In this document: positions 45,826 to 54,436 of the stretch, piece by piece
How the letters are laid out: each line of letters opens with the position of its first letter
How positions within the stretch are numbered: the stretch's first letter is position 1
DNA from: Rhodococcus globerulus NBRC 14531
Lineage (GTDB): Bacteria > Actinomycetota > Actinomycetes > Mycobacteriales > Mycobacteriaceae
DNA: 64,000 nt
Reading direction: 5' to 3'
Assembly: GCF_001894805.1 (NCBI RefSeq)
Contig: NZ_BCWX01000005.1
Span: 1-64,000 of the forward strand
Translations under genes and position numbers: made by a program
The notes under the pieces: model-generated
The model's input: only the letters and a program-made list of their open reading frames with translations
Databases searched by the model: none
Told to the model about the DNA's origin: nothing

Positions 45826-47168
45826 CAGTCGATTCCTACTTCCTCGAGCGAGCGGGTGACGGTATCGAGGGCCACTCGGATCAGATACTTCGTAAATCTT
45901 TCTGCTGCAGCCAGATCGACTGTGTTCATCCCCATCGCGAAGTCCACCTCGAACGGAGCGTCGACCACCTTCGGCATACCCACCCGGATCGTCGGGATGC
46001 CGCGGCTGCGCAAGATGTTTGCGTCGGTTGCACCACTGGCGTCGAAGAAGTCCTGATGAGGCTTCCCCTCAGCGGCTTCCCACGCGTCGACGGCCGAGTG
46101 CCGCAACCACATCCGCGGATCCGAACCCTCCCCCGGTATTGCCAGCACCTGTTCGACCTCGATCTGTAGATCCAGCGATTGTGCGATGTCCGCAACCACG
46201 GCAGTGAGTTCACGTTTGGCGGCGGTGGGCGTCGTCCGTGGACTCAGCCGTAGATCAACGGTCAGGCGCACCTGCTCAGGGGTGAACGACGCTGTTCTCT
46301 CCCACCCGCCACGAATATTGGCCACAATTCCTTGCGGCGCAACCAATCCGTCCTGATGCGCCGCTGAGTACTTCGGGAACCATTCCTCCAGTTTCGCGAC
46401 AACCTCACCGGCCGCGGTAATCGCGTTGCGATACGGCAGCCGGTGGCGAGAACCGACGTAGGTGTGCAGCCCGTGCACCGTGATCTCGAACCAAGCCAGC
46501 CCCACTTCTTCCCAGGAGACCGTCCAGCCCGGCTTGGCGATCAGCGCACAGTCCGCCCACACTCCCTGTTCCAGGAGGAACGAGCAGCCGGCGCCCTGAC
46601 CGGTATTGCGCCGGGGGTTTCCGACACCGGGGCGGGCATTGGTCGGCATACCACCGGCACCGAATCCGAGCACCAGGTCACCGCGGAGTGGAATACCGGC
46701 TGCGGCAATTGCTTCGGCCGCTGCGATGATGCAGGCGGCATGGCCTTTCGGATTCGACGCACCTAACCCGATGACGTAGTTCTCGTCGACCTGGGCGTGC
46801 GGCGTCAGGTCGGCTCGCAACTCGTTTCCCACCCACGGGAGATCTTCTGCCGGATCACCTGTCGTGACGGTGTCGATCGGCGCATACAGCAACAGATCCG
46901 GCCCGGACCCGTCACCGCGCAATCGTCCCCACGAGTTCGCCTGCCGGTCATCGAGATCCATCGTATGGGCCTCGATGCCCGACGCCGTCAAGACCGCCGT
47001 GATGTGGCGGGCCAGCGGTGCTTCGTCGCCGGTGGGGCTGGGGATGTCCACAACCCCGGTGGTGAGATCTCGCAATCTCGCGCGATCGACGTTGGCCCAG
47101 GCCTGCTCGACCCATTCCCGGCGCGTGTCGTCGAGGCCTGCGAGAGCGTCGGCCCTCGCAGTGGTCAT
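45825..47168 (-). CDS. M20-family metallo-amidohydrolase/deacylase
   Basis: A 447-residue M20 (ArgE/DapE/carboxypeptidase G2-like) hydrolase. Segments seen are VDIPSPTGDEAPLARH, LLLYAPIDTVTTGD at the first metal site, LGASNPKGHAACIIAA, and GATDANILRSRGIPTIRVG. Some metal positions differ from the textbook HxDxV pattern (the first His is Ala in YAPID), so full two-zinc activity should not be assumed. Its presence in the oxygenase operon suggests an amide or N-acyl bond in the substrate. ATG at 47168 overlaps the small upstream gene as ATGA. Confidence 0.85.
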   Translation of the reverse strand: MTTARADALAGLDDTRREWVEQAWANVDRARLRDLTTGVVDIPSPTGDEAPLARHITAVLTASGIEAHTMDLDDRQANSWGRLRGDGSGPDLLLYAPIDTVTTGDPAEDLPWVGNELRADLTPHAQVDENYVIGLGASNPKGHAACIIAAAEAIAAAGIPLRGDLVLGFGAGGMPTNARPGVGNPRRNTGQGAGCSFLLEQGVWADCALIAKPGWTVSWEEVGLAWFEITVHGLHTYVGSRHRLPYRNAITAAGEVVAKLEEWFPKYSAAHQDGLVAPQGIVANIRGGWERTASFTPEQVRLTVDLRLSPRTTPTAAKRELTAVVADIAQSLDLQIEVEQVLAIPGEGSDPRMWLRHSAVDAWEAAEGKPHQDFFDASGATDANILRSRGIPTIRVGMPKVVDAPFEVDFAMGMNTVDLAAAERFTKYLIRVALDTVTRSLEEVGID

Positions 47169-47281
47169 GGATTGACCTGATGTACCTGGGTATTGCTGCG
47201 TTCGCCCGCCAACTGCCATAGTTTGGGAACTGCCACGGCAACAGCGGCACCGATAGCGACTGCTGTCAGAATCTTGAACAT
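47165..47281 (-). CDS. 38-residue single-span small membrane protein
   Basis: A short gene: MFKILTAVAIGAAVAVAVPK followed by a short polar tail ending QVNP. The hydrophobic segment (residues 4-19) is a likely membrane helix. Support comes from a strong AGGAGA site 6 bases before the ATG and from an exact ATGA overlap with the M20 gene. It sits between the Rieske oxygenase (9 bp) and M20. It could tether or stabilise an operon enzyme, or be a leader for translational coupling. Confidence 0.72.
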   Translation of the reverse strand: MFKILTAVAIGAAVAVAVPKLWQLAGERSNTQVHQVNP

Positions 47282-47290
47282 GCGTTTCTC

Positions 47291-48580
47291 CTATTCGCTG
47301 GTGCCGGTGGGGATCTGGGCGTCGGTGACCGGAGCCGGGCGCGGGGCAGCCGTCCGACGCTCGCGGGTGGGCCGAACCGGCGCCTTGGGGGTGTGTTCGG
47401 CCGCGGCGGCGATCTTCTCGGCGTACTCTTCCTCTGCCAGATTTCGCCACGTTGTCAGCGATACGTCGGGTCGGTACAGCTTCTCCGGCGGCGCGTCGGT
47501 GACCTCGACCATCCACGCATCCTGCCCGGAAAACTGACCGTGGAACAGCCAGCGGATCGCGCCGAGGTACTTGGCGTAGAACCCCAATTTTGCTGCACCG
47601 GAGACGAAGTTGACCATGAGGCCGACATATTTGTGGTTGTCCTCGTCCACCGGCACGTAGAACTCGTAGTGAATGAACTTGGGGTACGCGATGCGCAGGA
47701 CGCCGGGCATCGACAGCGAAGCAAAACCGGGAAAGTTCTGTGCTGCGATCACAGGATTGACATCCAGACCGGCACCGACGTTTCCGATCTGCGAAATCTG
47801 GGTCTCGTCGGGCTTCTTCTTCCACCACCGCTTATTGGTCCAGGTTCCCACGCCCGGGAAGTCGGCCTCCCAGTACACCTCTTCCTGTACCCGGTAAATC
47901 CAGCGACCCTCCGGGATGATGCTCGTGATGTTCCACGTAGGCATCGGCTTGAACAAGCGCCACAATGCGGTGCGGTGCAGGTACTTCGCATGTCCCTCGT
48001 CGAAACCGTTCTCACATGCGAAGCGCCAGTTACCTTCTCGCGGCTGAATGCGACCGCCGACGATGCCCTTGTTCTCCACGAGTTCACGCGGCAACTGGTC
48101 GTCGATGGACGGCGCCGGCTCGTTGGCGATCGGTATGTACACCCACACCAGACCGAGTCGCTCCTCGACCGCATAGGTCTGGACGTTCAGCTTGCCGCAG
48201 ATCTTGGAATCCGGACCGTCGGTGATGACCGCAGCCAGTTTTCCGTCGGTGAGACGGTACGTCCAGCCGTGGTACGGGCAACTGACGGTGCCCGGGAACT
48301 GCTGATCACCCTCGGACAGTGGAACGCCGCGGTGCGGGCACCGATCATGCAGGGCGTACGCCTTACCGGCGTCGCGGATGATCGCCAGCTTTTCACCACA
48401 AATCGTGTAGCTCTTGGGATTTTTGGTGATGTGGTTCGACCACGTGACCGGGTACCAGTAACCGCGGTATCCGCTGCCGGCTGCGTTGTAACCCGGCCAT
48501 GCCGTCCAATCCTGCCGACCGGCCGCTCGCGGCCGCTCGGGCAGCGCGAACGTGGCTTCCGACGCCTCGACACCAGTCAT
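47291..48580 (-). CDS. Rieske non-heme iron oxygenase, alpha subunit
   Basis: A 429-residue aromatic-ring hydroxylating oxygenase. The Rieske cluster motif CPHRG (C81, H83) and CPYHGW (C101, H104) and the mononuclear iron site NGFDEGHAKYLHRT are intact. The protein looks like the phthalate/vanillate/carbazole-type alpha3 group, with no beta subunit gene nearby, and has a Pro/Arg-rich C-tail. ATG at 48580 follows GAGAGGA. Electrons probably come from FdxA and its reductase at 37.8-39.1 kb. Confidence 0.93.
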   Translation of the reverse strand: MTGVEASEATFALPERPRAAGRQDWTAWPGYNAAGSGYRGYWYPVTWSNHITKNPKSYTICGEKLAIIRDAGKAYALHDRCPHRGVPLSEGDQQFPGTVSCPYHGWTYRLTDGKLAAVITDGPDSKICGKLNVQTYAVEERLGLVWVYIPIANEPAPSIDDQLPRELVENKGIVGGRIQPREGNWRFACENGFDEGHAKYLHRTALWRLFKPMPTWNITSIIPEGRWIYRVQEEVYWEADFPGVGTWTNKRWWKKKPDETQISQIGNVGAGLDVNPVIAAQNFPGFASLSMPGVLRIAYPKFIHYEFYVPVDEDNHKYVGLMVNFVSGAAKLGFYAKYLGAIRWLFHGQFSGQDAWMVEVTDAPPEKLYRPDVSLTTWRNLAEEEYAEKIAAAAEHTPKAPVRPTRERRTAAPRPAPVTDAQIPTGTSE

Positions 48581-48661
48581 GTGAAGTCCTCTCGACACTG
48601 AACGTTTGAATGAAACAGATCTTGGGCGACATCGCGTTCTACGCCAACGGATTCGGTTCGC

Positions 48662-49060
48662 TCAGCAGACCCGGACCACCACAGCGGTTCCGACAGCACA
48701 CAGGACACCGTCATCGGAGTGCTCTAGTAGAGTCAAAGTTTTTTTCTCACCATGTATCTCAGTGACTTCACCCGAGACTTCCAGTGTGGTTCCGACAGGA
48801 GCAGGCGCACGGTTCTGCCACGACACGGAGACAACGCCTTCATATCCACCGGCAAACTGTGCGGCAGCACGGTGGAAGAGCGTGCCCTGCAACTGAGCCA
48901 TGACAACCGGCGCGGACAGCTTTTCCGTCGCAGCATAGGAGGCGTCGTAGTGAATACGGTGCGAATTGTGCGTCGACGCCCCGAATCGAAGGACTCGGAC
49001 CGGATCGCATACCAAAGCGACCGACTCGATCGGTGTGCCGACGACTACGGTTTCGGTCAT
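48662..49060 (-). CDS. MaoC-like hotdog hydratase, C-terminal-type subunit
   Basis: A 132-residue hotdog protein. The hydratase motif is recognisable in FGASTHNSHRIHYDASYAATE, with Asn/His/Asp-type residues in place. It is paired by an ATGA overlap with a second hotdog gene upstream, like two-subunit (R)-hydratases of the HadAB or MeaC kind. It likely hydrates an enoyl-CoA or enoyl product in the pathway. Confidence 0.85.
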   Translation of the reverse strand: MTETVVVGTPIESVALVCDPVRVLRFGASTHNSHRIHYDASYAATEKLSAPVVMAQLQGTLFHRAAAQFAGGYEGVVSVSWQNRAPAPVGTTLEVSGEVTEIHGEKKTLTLLEHSDDGVLCAVGTAVVVRVC

Positions 49061-49542
49061 CGGACGATGAACTTCTCGACGACCTCGGCAAATGCGCCGG
49101 ACTGCGCACCCCGATAGGTCTTGGTGACCGAAAGCAGCAGAAACTCGTCAGGAGCCCGACCTTTGATCGCCACGGTATCGAGTACCCGCGCTACGGTGAC
49201 CGGCTCGCCGAACGGGGCTGGTTGCAGGAACGTCACACTCTGCCCGCCTGCCATCAAGCGAACATCGATGCCGTCTGTGCCCGGGACTTCGTCACGAAAC
49301 ATGCCGTCTGATCGGTACTCTCGATCGGATCCGCCCTGCGGACCACGCAAAAGCGAAGGCAGATACATCGGGTGGAGCGCAAATGCCGGGTGCTCCGGGT
49401 CCAGAAACCGGGGGTCGGTCTCGGCGGCGGCAACCGCAAAAGCAATCGACTCCGCCGGGCGCACCGTTCCCAGCTCTCGTGTTTCCCGCGTTCCGATCAT
49501 CGCCTCTGCGCGATCACGCGCGTGCTCGAGTTCTGTTCTCAT
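49057..49542 (-). CDS. MaoC-like hotdog hydratase, N-terminal-type (FAS1-like) subunit
   Basis: A 161-residue hotdog protein like the MaoC_dehydrat_N domain (VRPAESIAFAVAAAETDPRF, then HPMYLPSLL). It lacks the catalytic pair found in its partner, so it should be the structural/substrate-binding half of a heterodimer. First gene of the leftward oxygenase operon, divergent from hydrolase 3. Confidence 0.83.
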   Translation of the reverse strand: MRTELEHARDRAEAMIGTRETRELGTVRPAESIAFAVAAAETDPRFLDPEHPAFALHPMYLPSLLRGPQGGSDREYRSDGMFRDEVPGTDGIDVRLMAGGQSVTFLQPAPFGEPVTVARVLDTVAIKGRAPDEFLLLSVTKTYRGAQSGAFAEVVEKFIVR

Positions 49543-49584
49543 GCCAGCACGCTAGGCATTCGGAAGTGTCGCAGCCACGAACCG

Positions 49585-49601
49585 GGTTCGCCTGCCGGAC
49601 C
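49585..49601. promoter_or_regulatory. Putative IclR-regulon operator, site E
   Basis: GGTTCGCCTGCCGGACC in the 101-bp divergent gap between the hotdog pair and hydrolase 3. It is 43 bp from both starts, a position that could control both directions. Confidence 0.55.
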
Positions 49602-49643
49602 GCAATACTTCCCATTGCTGTCACCTCGAGGTCAGGTATAGCC

Positions 49644-50495
49644 ATGGCTGATCAACCGAAGAGCTTGTACGCCAAAGCTGATGGCGTCACATTCCACTAC
49701 TACGACCTCGGCGAGGGCGACCCCACGATTTTCCTGCACGGAGGTGGACCCGGCTGCACCGCGTGGTCCGACTTCGGGCCGGTGGCCCCTCTCTTCGCCT
49801 CGGATCGACGGGCGATTCTCGTTGATCTCCTGCAATACGGTCGGTCCGACAAGTGCACCATCACCGGCCCCATGTGGGACTTCCACGCCGCCAAGATGGT
49901 TGCTCTGCTCGACGAACTCGGCATCGAACGCGCCGACTTCGTCTGCAACTCGTGGGGCGGCACCATAGCGCTCAATCTCGCGGCAAAGTACCCGGAACGC
50001 GTTCGCTCCCTGGTGATCACGGGCAGTATGCCCGTCTTCTACGGCCCGCTCGCGCCCCTCCCCGAAGATGGCCGTCGCGGCCGCAACGCCCGCGACGTCT
50101 ACTACGGCGGCACCGGCCCCACCCTCGAAAAACTCCGCACCTTGATCACCAGCCTAGAATGGTTCGACGGATCGAAGTTGCCCGCCGAAACCCTCCAGAT
50201 GCGATACGAGCAAAGCCTCGACCCCGAGGAAATGGCCTTGGCTGCCTCGGCAGACTCCCCTCGTGGCGATTGGCAGGACCTCACAGCCGAACTCGGCCAG
50301 ATCCAGGCACCGACGCTCTTCGCCTGGGGAATGCATGACGCGTTCCTCACCCCGGACTACCCGCTCATGCTGGCGCGGATGATCCCGCATGGCCACCTCT
50401 ACATCATGGACCAGGCGTCGCATCATCTTCAGGAAGAGCGGCCATACGACTACTACAGTGTTGTTTCGGGTTTCCTTGACCAACAGCACAACTGA
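49644..50495 (+). CDS. Alpha/beta hydrolase 3 (BphD/HsaD-like C-C hydrolase)
   Basis: A 283-residue hydrolase close to meta-cleavage-product hydrolases. HGGGPGCTAWSDF is the oxyanion loop, VCNSWGGTIALNLA the nucleophile elbow (G-N-S-x-G-G type has C-N-S-W-G-G here), acid in WGMHDAFLTP and His in ASHHLQEERP. ATG at 49644. The MFS gene overlaps its 3' end. Two such hydrolases in one region suggest two cleavage steps or two ring-fission products. Confidence 0.9.
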   Translation: MADQPKSLYAKADGVTFHYYDLGEGDPTIFLHGGGPGCTAWSDFGPVAPLFASDRRAILVDLLQYGRSDKCTITGPMWDFHAAKMVALLDELGIERADFVCNSWGGTIALNLAAKYPERVRSLVITGSMPVFYGPLAPLPEDGRRGRNARDVYYGGTGPTLEKLRTLITSLEWFDGSKLPAETLQMRYEQSLDPEEMALAASADSPRGDWQDLTAELGQIQAPTLFAWGMHDAFLTPDYPLMLARMIPHGHLYIMDQASHHLQEERPYDYYSVVSGFLDQQHN

Positions 50496-51684
50496 ACGAA
50501 CGGTAATCGCCCCGACGGGCGGTGCACGGATCCGATTGGTACTGCTTCTCGGAATCCTCACCGCCCTCGGGCCGTTCACCGTCGACATGTATCTTCCTGC
50601 GCTGCCGCAGATCACGCAGGAATTCGGCACGTCGGAGACAATGGTTCAGCTGACCCTGACCGGGACGCTTCTCGGTCTTGCGTTCGGTCAGTTGATCATC
50701 GGCCCACTTTCCGACATCTACGGGCGTCGACGCCCCTTGCTCGTGGGCACAGTGATTCACGTCGGCGCATCGTTGGCGTGCTTCTTTGCGCCGTCCATCG
50801 AAGTCCTCACGACGCTGCGAACCCTTCAAGGTTTTGGCGCCGCGGCCACCGGTGTGATCGCGATGGCGATCGTTCGTGATCTCTTCACCGGACACGATGC
50901 GGCGGTGGTACTTTCGCGACTGATGTTGGTCATGGGCGTAGCGCCCATCCTGGCTCCGTCCATCGGCGGGGCACTGATGTCCGTAACACAATGGCGCGGA
51001 GTCTTTCTCGCTCTCTTCCTCCTGGGTATCGCCATGATTGCACTCGCCGCAGCGTCACTCCCGGAAACACTTCCACCCGAGAATCGGTCAGGCAAGGGCA
51101 TCGGCGCGATAGCGCGAAGCTACATTGCACTCGGTCGTGATGCTCACTTCATGGTGTTGGTTCTCGTGTGCGGTCTCGGCCGTGGTGTGCTGTGGTCGTA
51201 CATCGCGGCGTCGTCCTACGTAATGCAGGAACAGTTCGGTCTGAGCGCCACAGCGTACGGGTTTGCCTTCGCCGGCGGGGCCGTAGTGCTGATCGGCTCG
51301 TCTCAACTCAACGTCGTGCTGCTCGGACGGTGGTCGCCGAATTCCATCACGATCTGGGCAATGTGGGGCAGTAGCGTCGTCGGCGCTGCATTTGTTGCCG
51401 TTGCTGCCACCGACTCGTTGGGCTTCGTCGGGTTTGCCGTCCCCATCCTGCTGATGCTGTGCGCAACGGGTTTTGTCATGCCCAACGCACCGGCGGTTGC
51501 CCTGTCGCGTCACGGAGAAGCCGCGGGCTCAGCGGCCGCGCTGATCGGATTTGCGCAGTTCGGCGCTGCCGCAGTGGTTGCACCGATCGTCGGCCTGCTG
51601 GGTAATACCAGTCTTGCAGTGGCCATCTCCATGACCGGGGCTTCGGTTCTCGGAGTGATAGCACTGCTGTGGGTGCGTCGATAG
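50476..51684 (+). CDS. Bcr/CflA-type MFS transporter
   Basis: A 402-residue twelve-helix carrier of the drug-resistance/Bcr family: GPFTVDMYLPALPQI, GPLSDIYGRRRPLLVG and RTLQGFGAAATGVIAMAIVRDLF are typical. The start is uncertain: TTG at 50476 lies inside the hydrolase gene (20-bp overlap). It may import or export pathway compounds, or be an unrelated efflux pump cotranscribed with hydrolase 3. Confidence 0.87.
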   Translation: MTNSTTERTVIAPTGGARIRLVLLLGILTALGPFTVDMYLPALPQITQEFGTSETMVQLTLTGTLLGLAFGQLIIGPLSDIYGRRRPLLVGTVIHVGASLACFFAPSIEVLTTLRTLQGFGAAATGVIAMAIVRDLFTGHDAAVVLSRLMLVMGVAPILAPSIGGALMSVTQWRGVFLALFLLGIAMIALAAASLPETLPPENRSGKGIGAIARSYIALGRDAHFMVLVLVCGLGRGVLWSYIAASSYVMQEQFGLSATAYGFAFAGGAVVLIGSSQLNVVLLGRWSPNSITIWAMWGSSVVGAAFVAVAATDSLGFVGFAVPILLMLCATGFVMPNAPAVALSRHGEAAGSAAALIGFAQFGAAAVVAPIVGLLGNTSLAVAISMTGASVLGVIALLWVRR

Positions 51685-51690
51685 GAACGC

Positions 51691-52434
51691 TTACGCAGAG
51701 CGTTCGAGAACCGACACCTTCCGGCTGATTCCGGCAGCTGCCGCGCGCAACGGCTCGGCAAAGCGCTCGGTATCCATTCGATACCGCGGACTCGAGACGC
51801 CGATCGCGGCAACCGCTTCCCCGTGTCCTCCGAAGATCGGTGCGGCGATACTCGACGTCCCCAGCCGAACCTCTTCGCTCTCCACCGCCAATTGCTCCGA
51901 GCGAACGGCATCGAGTTGCCTACGTAACCCGTCCTCCGAGTTCACCGTCCGGTCGGTGAACTCGACAAATCCGTTGGAAACCACCGCTCGAAATACGGAA
52001 TCCGGCGAGTACGCGAGTATCGCCTTGCCGGTGGCCGTCGCATACATCGGCAGCCGGCCGGCCACCCGCGACGGCAGGTCCACACCGTGATGACCGGAGA
52101 TCTTGTCGATGTACAGAACCTCGAGACCGTCACGAATCACGAGGTGAACCGTCTCCCTGGTTGCCGCATGAAGATCCTGCACATACGTAAGCGACGCCTC
52201 ACGCAGAATCCGTTGACGAGGCACCAACTGGCCAAGTTCGAAAAGCCGTAACCCCAATCCGTACTTGGTCCCGACTCGTTCCAGCAGGCCCAGTGACACC
52301 AGTTCACCGGCTATTCGATGCACCGTCGCCTTCGCAACGCCGCTTCGGTTCGCAAGCTCGGTCAGCGAAAGCGCGCCCGAATCCGCGTCGAAGGAATCGA
52401 GTATCAGGCGCGCCTTCCCCAGCAACGAATGCAC
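51691..52434 (-). CDS. IclR-family regulator 2 of the catabolic region
   Basis: A 247-residue paralogue of IclR 1. The DNA-binding wing and linker are almost the same (LTELANRSGVAKATVHRIAGELV, then RLFELGQLVPRQRILRE), while the effector domain differs more. GTG at 52434 is preferred for the GGAGG nine bases upstream; the longer GTG at 52455 has none. Operator-like site F lies 29 bp upstream, suggesting autoregulation. Confidence 0.92.
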   Translation of the reverse strand: MHSLLGKARLILDSFDADSGALSLTELANRSGVAKATVHRIAGELVSLGLLERVGTKYGLGLRLFELGQLVPRQRILREASLTYVQDLHAATRETVHLVIRDGLEVLYIDKISGHHGVDLPSRVAGRLPMYATATGKAILAYSPDSVFRAVVSNGFVEFTDRTVNSEDGLRRQLDAVRSEQLAVESEEVRLGTSSIAAPIFGGHGEAVAAIGVSSPRYRMDTERFAEPLRAAAAGISRKVSVLERSA

Positions 52435-52462
52435 CGCCGAGCGCCTCCAGTACACAGATTGT

Positions 52463-52479
52463 GGTCCACCCAGCGGACC
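52463..52479. promoter_or_regulatory. Putative IclR-regulon operator, site F
   Basis: GGTCCACCCAGCGGACC, nearly identical to site D at 42809 although 9.6 kb away. It is in the 70-bp gap between IclR 2 and the ABC exporter gene. Confidence 0.7.
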
Positions 52480-52504
52480 AAGTCTGCTTCAGTGTACTTA
52501 GGCC

Positions 52505-54436
52505 TTAGATCTCCGCGCCCACGAACTGACTGTTGTAGAGCCGGTAGTACGCACCCCGCGAGAGCAGCAGCTCCTCGTGGCTTCCCTGTTCCACGATGCG
52601 CCCGGCCTCCATCACCACAATCAAGTTCGCATCACGAATCGTCGAAAGCCGGTGAGCGATGACAAAGCTTGTACGGTCGCTGCGCAGAACCGCGGTAGCA
52701 CTCTGAACCAGCAGTTCAGTGCGCGTGTCGACAGAACTGGTGGCCTCGTCGAGAATCAGAATGGACGGCTGCGCGATGAACGCTCGAGCAATGGTGATCA
52801 GCTGTTTTTCACCGGCACTGATGTTGTTGCCCTCTTCGTCGATGACGGTGTCGTATCCCTCGGGCAGGGAGTGCACGAACTTGTCGACGTAGCTCATCTT
52901 GGCGGCCCGCTGAATCTCCTCTTCGGTGGCGCCCGGCTTGCCGTACGCGATGTTCTCCCGGATCGTCCCGCCGAACAGCCAGGCATCCTGCAGAACCATG
53001 CCGATGCGCGACCGCAGATCGTCACGCGTCATCTTCGCGATATCGATACCGTCGAGAGTGATGCGACCCGAATTGAGCTCGTAGAACCGCAGAATCAGGT
53101 TGACCAGGGTGGTCTTGCCGGCACCGGTGGGGCCGACGATGGCAACCATCTGACCGGGCTCGGCCACCAACGACAGATCCTCGATGAGGGGCTGCTCCGG
53201 CTTGTAACTGAACGCGACGTCCTCGAATGCCACCCGGCCCTTGGACACGGCCGGGGACTGCGCGTCGGCGGGATCGACGGACTGCTCTTCCTGGTCGAGG
53301 AGCGCAAACACCCGCTCAGCGGAGGCAACACCGGACTGCAGCAGATTGGTCATCGACGCGATCTGCGTGAGCGGTTGCGTGAACTGGCGTGAGTACTGGA
53401 TGAACGCCTGCACATCACCGAGCGTCATCGTGCCGGAGGCCACCCGCATACCGCCGACAACTGCGATGGCGACGTAATTCAGATTGCCGAGGAACATGAC
53501 AGCAGGCATAACCAGACCGGAAATGAACTGCGCTTTGAAGCTCGACTGGTAGAGCTTCTCGTTCTGCGTGCGGAAACGCTCCTCGACCTCGTTCTGCCGG
53601 CCGAACACCTTGACCAACTCGTGTCCGGTGAATGCTTCTTCAACCTGCGCGTTGATGCCGCCGGTGCTCTTCCACTGTGCGACAAAGTGTTTCTGCGAGC
53701 GCTTGGCGATGACAGCCGTGACGATGATCGACAGCGGAACCGTCGCGATGGCGATCAAAGCCAGAATCGGCGAGATGACCAGCATCATCACGAGGATCGC
53801 GATCACCGTCATCACCGACGTCACCAGCTGACTCAGCGTCTGCTGCAGGCTCTGCGCAACATTGTCGATGTCATTGGTCACGCGCGAGAGAACATCGCCT
53901 CGCGCATGAGTGTCGAAGTACCGCAGCGGAAGTCGATGAATCTTCTGCTCGACGTCCTCGCGTAGGCGTCGAACCGTGCGCTGCACGACAATATTGAGCA
54001 GGTACGCCTGTAACCAACTGAACAGCGACGCGCAGACGAACAGCAGCAGCACGATCATCAGCACTCGGCCGACCTCGGCAAAATCGATCCCGGTACCGGG
54101 GACCACGTTCATGCCGGACACCATGTCCGCGAACTGGTTCTGGCCCTGCTCGCGCAGACCCGCCACTGCTTGGTCCTTGGTAATTCCGGCGGGAAGCTGT
54201 TTACCGACAATGCCGTCGAAGATGAGGTTGGTTGCATTACCCAGGATCTTCGGGGCGATCGAAGACAGCACCACACTGACCGTGACCAGAACAAAAATCA
54301 GGATGACAGCGGGCTTGTCGGGGCTGAGCCGAGAAAGAAGACGCTTCAGCGAAGGCCCGAAATTCATGGCCTTCTTGGTGGGATCACCACCGCCGGGAGG
54401 TCCGATCGGAGGTGAGGAACTCGGCCGATTGCTCAT
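52505..54436 (-). CDS. ABC exporter half-transporter B (MsbA/MdlB type)
   Basis: A 643-residue fusion of a six-helix exporter membrane domain and an ATPase. Walker A is GPTGAGKTT, signature NISAGEKQLITIARAF, Walker B ILILDEATSSVD and H-loop IAHRLSTI. The N-terminus is a Pro/Gly-rich cytosolic extension. ATG at 54436 overlaps the upstream exporter stop as ATGA, so the two form a heterodimer, like the Rv1272c/Rv1273c pair. Substrate unknown (lipid or drug). Confidence 0.92.
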   Translation of the reverse strand: MSNRPSSSPPIGPPGGGDPTKKAMNFGPSLKRLLSRLSPDKPAVILIFVLVTVSVVLSSIAPKILGNATNLIFDGIVGKQLPAGITKDQAVAGLREQGQNQFADMVSGMNVVPGTGIDFAEVGRVLMIVLLLFVCASLFSWLQAYLLNIVVQRTVRRLREDVEQKIHRLPLRYFDTHARGDVLSRVTNDIDNVAQSLQQTLSQLVTSVMTVIAILVMMLVISPILALIAIATVPLSIIVTAVIAKRSQKHFVAQWKSTGGINAQVEEAFTGHELVKVFGRQNEVEERFRTQNEKLYQSSFKAQFISGLVMPAVMFLGNLNYVAIAVVGGMRVASGTMTLGDVQAFIQYSRQFTQPLTQIASMTNLLQSGVASAERVFALLDQEEQSVDPADAQSPAVSKGRVAFEDVAFSYKPEQPLIEDLSLVAEPGQMVAIVGPTGAGKTTLVNLILRFYELNSGRITLDGIDIAKMTRDDLRSRIGMVLQDAWLFGGTIRENIAYGKPGATEEEIQRAAKMSYVDKFVHSLPEGYDTVIDEEGNNISAGEKQLITIARAFIAQPSILILDEATSSVDTRTELLVQSATAVLRSDRTSFVIAHRLSTIRDANLIVVMEAGRIVEQGSHEELLLSRGAYYRLYNSQFVGAEI

